From the NCBI GenBank assembly GCA_030770425.1, contig JASJFT010000004.1:1-64000 (forward strand): DNA of 64,000 bases, read 5' to 3'. The DNA is from Darksidea phi. Taxonomy: Eukaryota > Ascomycota > Dothideomycetes > Pleosporales > Lentitheciaceae. The position numbers were made by a program, and so were the translations under genes. The notes under the pieces were generated by a model. It saw nothing but the letters and a program-made list of their open reading frames with translations. It had not been told where the DNA came from and made no database searches. Positions 23,079 to 33,717 of the stretch are shown here, piece by piece. Position 1 is the stretch's first letter; each line of letters starts with the position of its first letter.

Positions 23079-24817
23079 CTCTCCTGCCCCGCTCTATCAT
23101 GCGTAACGACGGAAAACTTGAGAACACGGCTTCTTTAGGGATGGAAATCTCAGAACGCGCGGACAGAATTTCAAGGAAACAGTAAAAGAATAGGGCAAGC
23201 ACATAGGAAACGGGACACGGCGCGCATAAAGTAGTCAGTTACGAAGCAAACTCATGTGTGAAACCGGCAACGCTGCCGTCCGGGGTGCAACAACGCCGGC
23301 CAATGACCCGAACCGCGGACCACAAGTACTTCCAAATCCTACAACGATCTGCTACATTGGCGCCCGCACGCTCAGCCCCTGAATCTTAGTTTAAAACCAA
23401 CGGGGCCCAACCGCTGCTGTTGACCTACTCAGCCCTGCGGATCTTGCGCGTCGCGATTATTTCTGGAAATGGAGTGCTTCGCGCGACGACTCACGTCGCC
23501 AGCAGGCGCAGGTATACAGCCCGAGGCGCCGCTCAGCCGTGGCGGATTCGCCGCACGCCTCGTCGCGACCCTAATTCTACGAGAGTATACGAGACGTTGC
23601 GACTTGACGCCGTGGAACCGATAGGAGAGGAGGTGCGATGATGTTGATCGACATGCCATCATTTCGTGTGATGACGATTCGCGAGCCTCTCGCGATTGTG
23701 GTGACCGTGCAACCCCAACGCCGCGGGAACGGACGGGTGGAAGGGCCGTGTTTGTCGTTGGACATGCGCTAGACGAAGGGATCCTAAGTTGAATTGTTGG
23801 ATCCATTTCTATGGAGGCGCCGTCGATGTTGCCACAAGGGAACTCTGCCCCGGTTGCTACAAGCCTCAAGAAGCGAAGGTCAACTTTTCCAGACAACTCG
23901 GGGCCCGCCATGTATTTGTATTCAACTATCCAAACGAGACGTGAGTTTCGGTTTGAAGGCGGTGGATTCGTTCTCTCGATGCGAAACGGGTGGGGCGACA
24001 TCTCTCGGTACTGATCGGGTAAGGCTGAGATCTTTGCCGGACGCGAGGACCTTATCCGAATTGCCGCTACGACGGACGTTCTTCCATCAAAATCATACGG
24101 ACTCATCAAACTAAAATCCGCGAAGATCGACAGAATGGTACGCAAGAGTTGGATTACCCAAAGGTGACTCACGGCTAGGACGCTAGTGCATTGTGCAACT
24201 TCGTCACTAAGTCTGTACCTCATAAAAGATCGTGGCTACGAGCGCCACGACATCAATGCTCCGTTTAACATGCGGAATAAAAGCGTCACGGACAAGAGGA
24301 CATTCAGCGTGGTCAAATAGATTTCAGTGATTAAAACTATGGCCTCAAGGGCTGTGGTAGGCGTAAACACAATGTCAAGGGAGGGATCCACAGAGCCTTT
24401 CACAAGAAACAAAAACCTTCATCACAATACCACTTTCCATATGAGACACAAGCAGGTACTACAGCCCAGTCCCGCAAACCTGTCAATGCCACGACCGTCC
24501 GCGACGGCACAACATCACACCGCCCAAGCAACAAACACTGCAGTCCATCAAAGCGTTTGCCTTCACCCCAAGAACTGCGCTCTCCCATTCTATTCCGCAT
24601 TCACCTCCACCACAGCCTCGTGCACATATCATACCAAGCCCTAGTTGCGTTAGCCCCAAATCCGCCAGTACCACACGCCTATTTTACCTCGCTCGCTGCA
24701 GGCTTTTCCTTTCTCCTCACCACTGCACCTCACCCACGAACTTCGACCTTCGACCCTCGCCTCGACCTCAGCTTCGAATTCATTCAACCAGTCAATCCTG
24801 AACTCAAGCTATCCACA
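23079..24817. other. Intergenic with one coding-like stretch
   Basis: No complete gene. A coding-like plus-strand segment at 23700-23940 is listed separately. The overlapping minus-strand frame at 23429-24223 (264 codons) shows no domain. The rest, including the upstream region of the gene at 24818, shows nothing recognisable. Confidence 0.4.
23700..23940 (+). pseudogene. Coding-like exon or remnant, family unknown
   Basis: A plus-strand frame reads protein-like sequence including NCWIHFYGGAVDVATREL, CPGCYKPQEAKVNFSRQ and ARHVFVFNYPNE. It ends exactly at a consensus donor, GTGAGT at 23941. That suggests a real exon, or the relic of one, of a cysteine-containing protein. I could not find a convincing start, acceptor or next exon, and the family is unknown. 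It overlaps a longer minus-strand frame that looks less protein-like. Confidence 0.3.
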
Positions 24818-25434
24818 ATGGTCAACGTTCGCTCCATCCTCGGCTTCGCCGCTGTCGCCGTCGTCGCTGTCGTCGCTCAGGACAACCACACCGTCTGTAT
24901 GTACATCCCCTCTCTTAATGCTCTATCCACCGCACTTGCACGGCTCTAAACGCGTTTGCACCCCAGGCGCGGGTATTCCTTGCGGCACTTTCTGCTGCAC
25001 GCCTGGCCTGCATCTCTGCGGTAGTACGCGACTCGCTCCAGCTTCACACCATCCCCCCAGCACCACATCTACTAATGCGTTACTCTCTAGGCTCCGTCGC
25101 CGGCCAGCAGTCCTGCACCCCGGCTGCTGCCCCCGTGAGCAGCACCACGGTCGCCGTCGTCCCCTCCACAAGCTCCGTCACCGGCGGCCCGGCTGCTACC
25201 GCCAGCTCCATTGTCTCATCGGCCTCTTCAGCCATTTCCTCAGCCGCCTCCAGCGCTAGCGCCTCTGCCTCCAGTGCTAGCGCCTCTGCCTCCAGCAAGA
25301 CCGAGTCCCACTCCTCCGAGGCCAGCAAGTCCAGTGCTTCTGCGTCTGGTACTTCCAAGGCTGCCGCTGCCGCTACCATGATCCCTGGTGGCTTTGCCGG
25401 TCTGGCTGTCGCCGCTGTCATTGGTGCCTTGTAA
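24818..25434 (+). CDS. GPI-anchored serine/alanine-rich protein with knottin-like cysteines
   Basis: Predicted cell-surface protein of 158 residues. Exons are 24818-24896, 24967-25020 and 25091-25434, with introns starting GTATGT and GTAGTA. A signal peptide spans 1-20 (cut before QDNHT). The mature N-terminus holds six cysteines, C27, C32, C36, C37, C44 and C53, spaced C-x4-C-x3-CC-x6-C-x8-C, the order typical of inhibitor-cystine-knot folds. A long Ser/Ala stalk follows, probably O-glycosylated (for example SASASASSASASASS). The hydrophobic end (GGFAGLAVAAVIGAL) fits a GPI-attachment signal. After GCCTT a consensus donor GTAAGT begins an intron-like stretch ending TTTGTAG at about 25491; removing it rebuilds the same TTG-TAA end. 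Function unknown; cell-wall or host-interaction roles are guesses. Confidence 0.85.
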
Positions 25435-25758
25435 GTCTCCTCAGGTTACATCTACAATATAAGACGTGGACTGACATACATTACTTTGTAGGTAAACTCC
25501 TTCCAGCAGATAGGTGGTGTGTTCTCTCATGGAACTTGGACTGGCGTCGGTGTTGGTGAAAAGTTTTCGTATATGCGACTCGCGGTAATGCTGTGGTCTG
25601 TTGCGAGCGCGACATGAAAATATGGGGTTGAATCATGCACTAGTATGGAGGCTCGAAAGATCGAATGGGACCATGGTGGTTACTTACCACTGTCATGGTC
25701 TTAGACCGATCCGTTCAATATAAGACTCCCTCAAACGCTTTCTCATGTTGCCGTGATG
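25435..25758. other. Short convergent intergenic region
   Basis: 3' flanks of the GPI protein (plus) and of the CFEM-like protein (minus) meet here. Nothing else is seen. Confidence 0.6.
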
Positions 25759-26617
25759 CTATCTCTTTGATACGATTCGATTGTTGTATGATGTAGTTCT
25801 GCTGGTGCTCACCCAAGAAACTCTGACATCCCCATTCCGCTGGTGCGCACCACCTACCCCGTATCTATCCTCTATTTCATCATTCCTCGGCATACCATCA
25901 ACCTCATAATACACGCCCGTCCCCCTCGACGGTCTAGCCGCCGAAACCGTTGTAACCTCTTTGTCCGTTCCGCCTACCAAATCTGTGTCTGCGACCGGAT
26001 TATCCGCCCTTGGTCGACTATACCGCCAACAATGGGGAAGGCCGCCGATAGCGAGGCAAACTAGCAGAATTGTTACGCTCACACCTATACCCGCCGCCAC
26101 GCCTAATGAGAGCCCAGACTTGGACCCTGAGTCTGTCGATACTTCGACCCGGGAGGTGCTCCATACACTAGCTGACGGTGGGGCGGATATAGACCCTGTC
26201 TTCGCAGATCCCGGGGGCAATACCTCCGGCCTGGAGATCGTAGGATTCAATAGCGCCTCTCCCAGCTGCGTCGTAGCGTCCGAAGGCGCCTATGTGGGCG
26301 TTGGCGTCGGTGTCGATTTTTGGTGTCTGCACAGGCGTCTGTCCCGATCTCGAATTTGGATTTTCCGGTGAAGTATTCGGCAGATCTACCGTAATCCCCC
26401 TGTGCGCAGAAAATTCGTTTGCGAATTCGATCGTAGCTTGATAGTCCGCTTCTGAGCAACGGGCTGCGACGTAGAGCACCATTGCGTCCTTGACGTTGTG
26501 CTGCAGGCTCCCGATCAGAGAGGCGGAGAAACGTACCGCGCATTGTGGGAGACTAGACGTGTCTTGCGCAGCTGCGAGGAGCGCAAGCGCTAGAATGCAG
26601 AGCGTGAGCGTCGAGAA
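25759..26617 (-). CDS. CFEM-like membrane protein, possibly damaged
   Basis: Type I membrane protein with an outer N-terminal region, one transmembrane helix (LSLGVAAGIGVSVTILLVCL) and a cytosolic tail of about 90 residues. The start is unclear: the frame is open from 26617 with a signal-like segment (ILALALLAAAQDTSSLPQC) but no ATG. The LPQC start and VAARCSEADYQATIEFANE resemble the two ends of a CFEM domain, yet the middle cysteines are missing. The C-terminal half is in another frame. Joining needs either a 43-nt intron (CCT|GTGCAG...CACATAG|GCG, phase-consistent, weak donor) or a frameshift plus an in-frame TAG. It may be a functional gene with odd introns or an early pseudogene. CFEM proteins act at the cell surface in haem uptake or signalling; that is family knowledge only. 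Confidence 0.5.
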
Positions 26618-27638
26618 TTAAGCCAACAAGTGTAGAGATGAGGCGCAAGACTGGGAGACGAGGCCGAGATATAGGTAACACGGCATGCCCCTCATGCCCA
26701 GACGTGACACGAGACGCATGACAGTATATCAGGCTAACGCATACAAAATACCTGCCTAGAAGATGCGCCCGAATGAGCGCGTATTGGTCGAGATGCCGCC
26801 ATTCTCGTATACTCAAAGTGATGGCGTTTTCTCTATATGGAATACGAAGGAGCAAGGCTGGGACATAAGCATCGTATGAAAGAACGAGGTCATATATTGA
26901 GATGTGCACTCCACCATATGAAGATAGTTGGCGTTTAGATGGTAGTATATGCGGCGAAAGACGAAGTGGTTGTGGATGCTCCCGGCTACGTAACGAGAAG
27001 GCCTTGACAACGATGGAAATCGTGAAATACAACCGGGATCGCCGTAGACGAAACTAGAGGCTCAATAAAAATCCAGCTATTTTCCTTCTCCAATAATGCT
27101 GTCCCTAGTTGAGGGGGCCAGTGCTTTTCAAAAGAAGATTCTAGCCCGCCCGCTCTCTTGTTAACAAAGGTTCCTAAAATAACTTGTACATAGTATTGCA
27201 ACATCGTGACAAACCATGCGCGTTTTGAAAGTCGGTCACCAACCTGAACAGATATGTCTACATTCCATCACCTAGAGTTTGTGATGTAGTATTCAAGATA
27301 CATATGCTTAATAGCAGATGGCAGGGTGTTGTGTATTATGAGCCAGTTATCGGTGACGGTAATTCGCCTCAAGAAGTCCTTATGCGAGCACACTCATGGG
27401 CGGACTCGCTTGGACTTCTGCTACATAGACTTTTCGGGCGTGTTGGGTACAACAAAGCCTGTCTACCGCTATGATAGTGTTGAGCTCGTCCTCTAAAATG
27501 GCTTACTGGGTATCAAATGAGTAGCAGCCATCGCGTTGTTAAGCTCGCGGAATAACCTAAAAAGGTGACGCAAAAAGGCATTTCGTCCTGAATACCTTGA
27601 AACGCAAGGAGATGGTTGGTTGTAGTCATTGCCCGGGA

Positions 27639-27721
27639 TTGCCTGAGGCTCGCGTCACGGCATGCCTGCGAGGGCAACGGCCCGAGCCTCATGAAAGAGG
27701 GCACGGCGCGTGCCATGAGGT
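27639..27721 (-). repeat. Dispersed repeat, copy A
   Basis: Its reverse complement closely matches 51779-51852 on the plus strand, sharing blocks such as AGGCTCGGGCCGTTGCCCTC. Several differences are transitions (GCAGGCATGCCG here against GCAAACATACCG there), as expected for RIP. Probably part of an old transposable element. Confidence 0.65.
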
Positions 27722-28960
27722 TTACCAGGTATACGAGTCCATTTCCCAATTTCTGCTATGCTTTATTTAGCTAGAGTTCACCTACTTGGATTTTCAATGT
27801 CGTCTAGCTATGATTGTCTGAACCTACTCTGCGGGGCATAGTGTGTGTGGAAGTTGAGCGTCCTTCTTTCGAGCCGTATGCTTCTTTAGTTGAGTACATT
27901 GACGTGTACATAGATTCGTGCGTATGTGTGGTAATAAATTGTATAGTTTCAAGCGTCTCCCGAGTAAGTAGACAACCTCGAAATAGACTAGTAGTCGGGC
28001 TTGGAAGCAATACTGTAAACTACCATTGCAACAAAGCTGACAAGCACGGTACCAAAATTACAACTTTATCTTGAAGGGCACTCCAAGAGAAGTTGCTCAA
28101 GTCGTGCTTTGGTGACTCGCTCCCGAAAATTCCGCCTATAATCGGGTTTACCTATGTCGCAGACACGGTCAGGGCCTGGCTTACCAGACTTCAGAACCTT
28201 CCGGAAGTTGCTAGGTTGTAAGCTGTGGTTCTTCTCATCCTTTTTGCAATGCTAATAGATCATAGCTAATAGTTTGTACTTAGGTCGCCTGGGTACAAGT
28301 GACATAGGGAGTCACCGCTCTCCAGGCTATCACCACGAACATGCACGTATGACCATCGCGAGTCCTCAAACCTAAGGTATGGATCTGGCATCTTCAAGCC
28401 TTTAGAAAGCGTCCACCAGGTAACCCGAGAGGCTTAAACACTCCAGCCACGAAAAATCGAAAACTCCGGCTTAGAGATGATACACGCCTCCGAAGATGGA
28501 GAATCGAAGACCCCAACGAAAGCTTTTACTTCCCAGACTGGCTTCGAGTCATCACAGGCCACCAAACCGGTTTCCTCTAATTCCCCCACCCTCATATCCC
28601 ATAATTCTAATCGCTCGAAGATAGTTCACCACCGACTAATTCCTTCTTGGCCTATCCGGAGTCCCATCTCCTCTCATCGACCTCGCCTTCTTATCGCCGG
28701 AGTGGCCTAAGATCAATGGTTCCATGGGAGACCCATCTTGCCACGGAATTAGCCGATCAACACCGAAGAGAAAGAACGTGTTGAAGGTCAGGCAGTAGTC
28801 ACGGATAGAAACTCGCCAAAGGTTACAGAGCCATGAAGAGGAGCAGATATTGATGAGACCTCTCAGGCGCTAAACTCTACCAAACTGGAAGGGTCAATGC
28901 GCAAAAGCAACGACGGCTTGATCCAATCTTCGTATAATAACTACAGGGTAAGAGTGGGCA

Positions 28961-29712
28961 AAACATGTAGTAGAAATTGAGGACTTGGTTCCGTTGAGTG
29001 ACGGCGAATCGGATAGCAACGGTGTAGAGGATGTGGAACGCAAACTAGATCTTTGGGAAATTGAAGAGTTTTTTTTCTCCCGGACGAGTTCGACAATGTG
29101 GATAGTGAGAGCAAAGGAGAACTAGACACCGATCCAGGATACGAGCCAGAGGAAGTGAGTGAAGATGGCTTCGAAGATGACTCCGAAGTGAAGGACTGCA
29201 GGGATAATAATGGCGAGCAACAAGAAAGAAAAGTCCTCGATGAGGATATCCATGTTTGAAGAAGGTTGCCACTGAAAGCGCTGAGTGGGAAGCAAATCGC
29301 ACAATTGCAGATTACCCTCGACCTCTGTGTGTACAGTTCAGTCGACTGGATGACCGCGATTGAGGATGAACTCATAGCTGAGCCTGCCTCTTTCGACAAT
29401 GACATGGATGCGCTTGACACACTTCTCGGCCATCGAAACAACTTAGACCCAGGCATACTCATCAGCAGCTACTCGTCCCGAAATAGACAGGCAGAAACGC
29501 TTATAAGAAAAGCACTGCAAAATGCACGACAAGCCATTTCCTCACAATGACTTTGGTTTGGTTATGTTATCTCCTATTTAGCCGGGTACAAGTACGTGGG
29601 GGTGTTCTCTTATGAACTTTCTCAGCTTGCGGCGGAAGAAAGCGAACAGCTGGACATGGAAGCATTCATGATGCTCAACCAGGCAGACCAAAATTCAGAA
29701 TTACTAGAATAG
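28961..29712 (+). pseudogene. Broken gene for an acidic protein
   Basis: The plus strand reads a very acidic protein segment (EIEDLVPLSDGESDSNG, ERKLDLWEIEEF). A one-base shift in the T-run near 29070 is then needed to continue (FDNVDSESKGELDTDPGYE). The frame meets a TGA at about 29259, resumes from 29266 in an ordered 94-residue stretch (VDWMTAIEDELIAEPASF, ETLIRKALQNARQAISS), stops again at 29550 and reads on in part to TAG 29710-29712 (VGVFSYELSQLAAEESEQL). Composition is coherent, so this was probably one gene. Family unknown. An earlier plus-strand frame at 28477-28710 may be its 5' part. Confidence 0.4.
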
Positions 29713-30205
29713 TATCTGTTAAGCCATTGCCATTATCAGTCATCCTTAGTGTCAAACTTGGAAACTATGCCCTTGAGACGCATCATACCTCTGTTCTGTA
29801 GGAGATCCGTGTTACAGTGGGACGCTGGGATGTTTCATCAGGTACACTACATTTTCGGTTCGGATCTGTTGGCGACTCGAAGTTCTCGTGATAGAATCTA
29901 GATTTGCGCATTGCGTTCAGTAGTATGTTGATCTTAGACCACTTCCCTGCTAGAAGGGTTGGATGTTCGGGTGTGCAATCAGGTGGAGGGATGCTTACCA
30001 GATATGGCCTAGTGTGGCTAACGCTTGGCATTACCGCGGGGCGATTTTGAGAATATTGACTCAACGAGCATCCACCACGCCACCCGTACACCAAAACTCT
30101 TCGCCCCCCCTCGACTCCACGAACCTCTTCCCGGCTACCGTTAGCACCTGATCTACCGCAGTCCTCCTCGCGCAAAGACGCTATCAAGACAAACACTCGG
30201 CCGCC

Positions 30206-31289
30206 ATGTCGTTAACAAACTGCCGCTTCTATGAGGAGAAATATCCCGAGGTGGAGAGCTTCGTCATGGTAAATGTGAAGCAAATCGCGGAAATGGGCGC
30301 CTACGTCAAGCTTCTTGAATATGGCAAGTCCCTATTCCGCTGTTTCTTCGTAGTTGGGGCTAATGCGCTTAGATAACATCGACGGCATGATCCTACTTTC
30401 AGAACTCTCGCGACGGCGAATCCGCAGTATCCAGAAGCTCATTCGTGTCGGACGCAACGAGGTCGTAGTCGTACTGCGTGTGGACAAGGACAAGGGCTAC
30501 ATCGATCTCTCGAAGCGCCGTGTATCGCCCGAAGACATCATCAAGTGTGAAGAGCGATACAACAAGTCGAAGATGGTGCACTCTATTATGCGTCATGTCG
30601 CCGAGAAGACCAACACGCCCATCGAGGATCTCTACAAGAACATTGGCTGGCCGTTGAACAAGAAATATGGACACTCGATCGACGCCTTCAAGCTCTCCAT
30701 TACGAATCCAGACGTGTGGAATGATGTCACATTTATGAACGACGTCGTCAAGGAGGAGCTGCAGTCATATATTGGCAAGAGACTAACCCCACAGCCCACG
30801 AAGGTGCGGTCGGATATCGAAGGTAGGGTTGGACAGATTATCCACACTGGATCGCGCTAATCTGAGCAGTTACCTGCTTCGGCTACGAGGGCATCGACGC
30901 TGTCAAGACGGCTCTACGGTGTGCCGAGGCGAAGAACACGGCCGATACTCAGGTCAAGGTGAAGCTCGTGTCGCCGCCGCTCTATGGTAGGCTCTAGCCC
31001 TGTATATACTTGAAATGAGGGTCTAACAACAATAGTCCTCACCTCGCAGTGCCTCGACAAGACGGTCGGTATTTCGGTCCTGGAACAGGCGATCGAGGAT
31101 ATCAAGAAGAGCATCACGGTCGCGGGCGGTGATTGCACTGTGAAGATGGCCCCGAAGGCTGTTACCGAGAACGACGATGCCGAGCTTGCAGCGCTTATGG
31201 AGAAGCGGGAGCGCGAGAACCAGGAGGTCAGCGGTGACGAGGACGAGAGCACGAGTGATGAGGGTGGCGTTGTGGAGGCAGACACCTAG
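30206..31289 (+). CDS. SUI2: Translation initiation factor eIF2 alpha subunit
   Basis: Alpha subunit of the eIF2 complex, which brings initiator Met-tRNA to the 40S ribosome in a GTP-dependent way. Exons 30206-30323, 30373-30822, 30870-30986 and 31036-31289 give 312 residues (yeast Sui2 has 304). The N-terminal S1 RNA-binding domain contains [20 protein letters not shown]. The regulatory serine in ELSRRRIRS is residue 52 counting Met, equal to Ser51 of the mature protein and the target of Gcn2-type kinases in stress response. The C-terminal alpha-beta domain and an acidic end ([11 protein letters not shown]) follow. The first intron has a GC donor (TATG|GCAAGT...GCTTAG) instead of GT; only this join restores EYDNID. 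Start is supported by the conserved beginning [19 protein letters not shown]. Confidence 0.97.
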
Positions 31290-31666
31290 GCGTGCATGAA
31301 GGGAGAGATGGGGTCGGAAACAACAAAAGTGGTATTGGCGTTGTGCGGAAAGAGGGTCCTCTACCTTCTGCGTAGAATGTACAGATATTCAGAACTATGA
31401 TTTCGTGGAATCCAACGCGCCGGCGCAGCAAGGAGCTTGGGCCAACCAGCCGCCCAGCGGGGTCAATGATGACGACCCTGTTTAGCGCACGCAAAAGTTG
31501 GAACAACCAAGCTCTTCGACTCCCATATCTTCCTCCTGCCCTCGGCGAACTCGCTTTATTCCTGCGATTTCCTCAATCAATCTGCAAGTCTTAGATTGCC
31601 GCCATTCGTTCCCTATTGTAGCACTCGCTTATACTTTGCGAAGCTCTACGAAGCTCCGACACAGCT
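31290..31666. other. Tandem intergenic region
   Basis: 377 bases between eIF2-alpha and the channel gene, both on the plus strand. It presumably holds the terminator of the first and promoter of the second. No specific signal is claimed. Confidence 0.6.
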
Positions 31667-33717
31667 ATGGTTCGATGGAGCCATCTCTTCAATTCTGACG
31701 GCCACGATAGGCGGCACCAGCTCCAGGATGAGATACGATCGCGTTAGTACACTGCATCCGCGAGAAAGCTCCCCGCGTTAATGTCTTAGTGCTGCCCACG
31801 CGCCGCGATCACGCCCCGCCGCCGCCCTATCCCCCCAAAGAAGTCACCAAAGTCGCCCTCCGCCTCAAGCACCAGATCGAGCAGGTAATACCATGCGAGC
31901 TGGAGGAGGACAAGATCACGAAGCCGCATAGTGCCGTTCTCACGCCGGCCGTCATCGAGACATCGAAGCAGGCCGGAGGGCAAGAGTACAAGGCCTGCGT
32001 GGTCTACTGTTTGCTCGTGGTTAAGAAATGGTTTAAGAGCCAGGCGCTGCACGAGCTCTGGGACGCTGAACTCCACCAGGTGCGCGCCGTGGCTGCGGAG
32101 ATGCTGGCCAAGCACATCATCGAAGATGAGGAGGACATGAACTATCTTATGGAGGAAATTCTGCTCAAGCGCTACTCAATCCTCGTTGACGGCGTTCCGA
32201 CGGTGCCTGCGAATGCCATTGAGCGCGCCGTCGACCTGCATGCGCTGACCGTCATTGGCTCATCGGGGTACCAGAAGTGCATTTCGTACCTCTGGCGCGG
32301 ATGGCTGGTACAGGATGACGATGATCCGAACCGCTTCGTCAACTACGATAACAAGACCAACACGGATTATTGGTCGCATCTCGACCCTGACCGTATGAGG
32401 GTGCCGCGGTACCAGAACGCGGTCCAGATCGCCATGTCCGTCCTCTACCTCGCTCTCTATACCGGTGCCATCAACACCATCAATCCCTCTGGAGATCTTG
32501 ACGTTGTCGAAGCCCTTCTGTACATTTTTACCGTGGGGTTCATCTGCGACGAGGCGTCCAAATTCTGGAAGGTTGGACGTTTCTACATCGGTTTTTGGAA
32601 CGTCTTCAACTCGACCCTCTACGCGCTCCTTGCCACTTCTTTCATCCTGCGGATTGTGGCCTACGGCCACGAGCGCGATACAAAGCTCCGCGTGCACTTC
32701 AACGAGCTCAGCTACAACTTTTTGGCTTTCACGGCCCCCATGTTCTGGATGCGACTTCTTCTTTATCTTGACACGTATCGCTTCTTCGGCGCCATGCTGG
32801 TCGTGCTGAAAGTGATGATGCGCGAGTCACTCATCTTTTTCGCACTTCTGATCGTCGTCTTGATCGGTTTCTTGCAGGCATTCATCGGCATGGATCTCAC
32901 AGACAATTCCATATCTGACTCGGGGTTTGTGATCCAAGCCATGCTCAACGCTATTATGCAGAGTCCGGAATTTGACGGCTTCGACAAGTTTGCTGTAAGC
33001 TAGAGTTCCCGCCTTACCATTGAGATGCATGCGCTAAACGTTGAACAGCCTCCTTTTGGCATCGTCCTCTACTATATCTTCACCTTCGTCGTAATGGTCA
33101 TCCTCCTCAACATCCTCATCGCCCTCTACAACTCCGCTTACGAAGATATCACCGAGAACGCCATCGACGAATACATGGCGCTCTTCTCCCAAAAGACCAT
33201 GCAGTTTGTCCGCGCGCCCGACGAAAACGTCTTCATCGCGCCGTTTAATCTTATCGAGATGTTCTGTCTCATCCTACCCTTCGAATGGTGGCTGCCGCAA
33301 GACAAGTACAGCAGGTTGAATGACTATGTTATGGGGGTGATTTACAGCCCGTTGCTGGTAATTACAGCCTTTCTAGAAACGAGGCAGGCACACCGGGTCA
33401 AATTCAACCGTAGGAGGGGCGAAGATGACGACGATGTGCAACACGAATGGGAGCAGGTGCTTCACGACTGTGACTTTGAAGCTGACGGGTGGGATAAGAA
33501 GGTGCAGCAGACGAAGCCCAATGTCGAAGTTGAGACTGCTGTCATCGAGATTAGGAAACTGCGGGAGGAGGTTGGAGAGCTCAAGGACTTGCTGATGGAG
33601 ATGAAGAAGGGTGGGTGTTGGGGCAGCGATACGTTGAAGGAGAGTGGGTTGGGGACGGAAAAGCCCGGCGAGAGTAGTGAGAGCGTATCGAAGGTGGGTG
33701 AGGGCAGGGAGGAATAA
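31667..33717 (+). CDS. YVC1: TRP-type vacuolar calcium channel, Yvc1-like
   Basis: Homologue of yeast Yvc1/TRPY1, which releases calcium from the vacuole when the membrane is stretched or the cytosol is oxidised. Exons 31667-31742, 31790-32994 and 33049-33717 give 649 residues (yeast Yvc1 675). The first exon is needed because the long frame lacks an ATG; joining via GTTAGT...CTTAG gives MVRWSHLFNSDGHDRRHQLQ at the N-terminus. Helices are visible from VQIAMSVLYLALYTG onward. The likely pore region is AFIGMDLTDNSISDSGFVIQ and the following residues, and the last helix is IFTFVVMVILLNILIALYNS, in front of the conserved EDITENAIDEYMALF. The tail has acidic and coiled-coil-like segments (IRKLREEVGELKDLLMEM) that may regulate gating or assembly. 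Confidence 0.93.

Larger units (their letters stand above)
26618..30205. other. Long decayed gene-free region
   Basis: No intact gene over 3.6 kb. It includes a dispersed repeat copy (27639-27721) and a broken acidic-protein gene (28961-29712), both listed separately. Around 27.3-27.5 kb a plus-strand frame reads CYIDFSGVLGTTKPVYRYDS, which may be a retroelement relic but cannot be assigned. Confidence 0.45.

Noticed and set aside
23429..24223. 264-codon minus-strand frame
   Set aside because: Has an ATG but random-looking composition and no motif; the plus strand over the same bases reads more like protein. Not listed as a gene.
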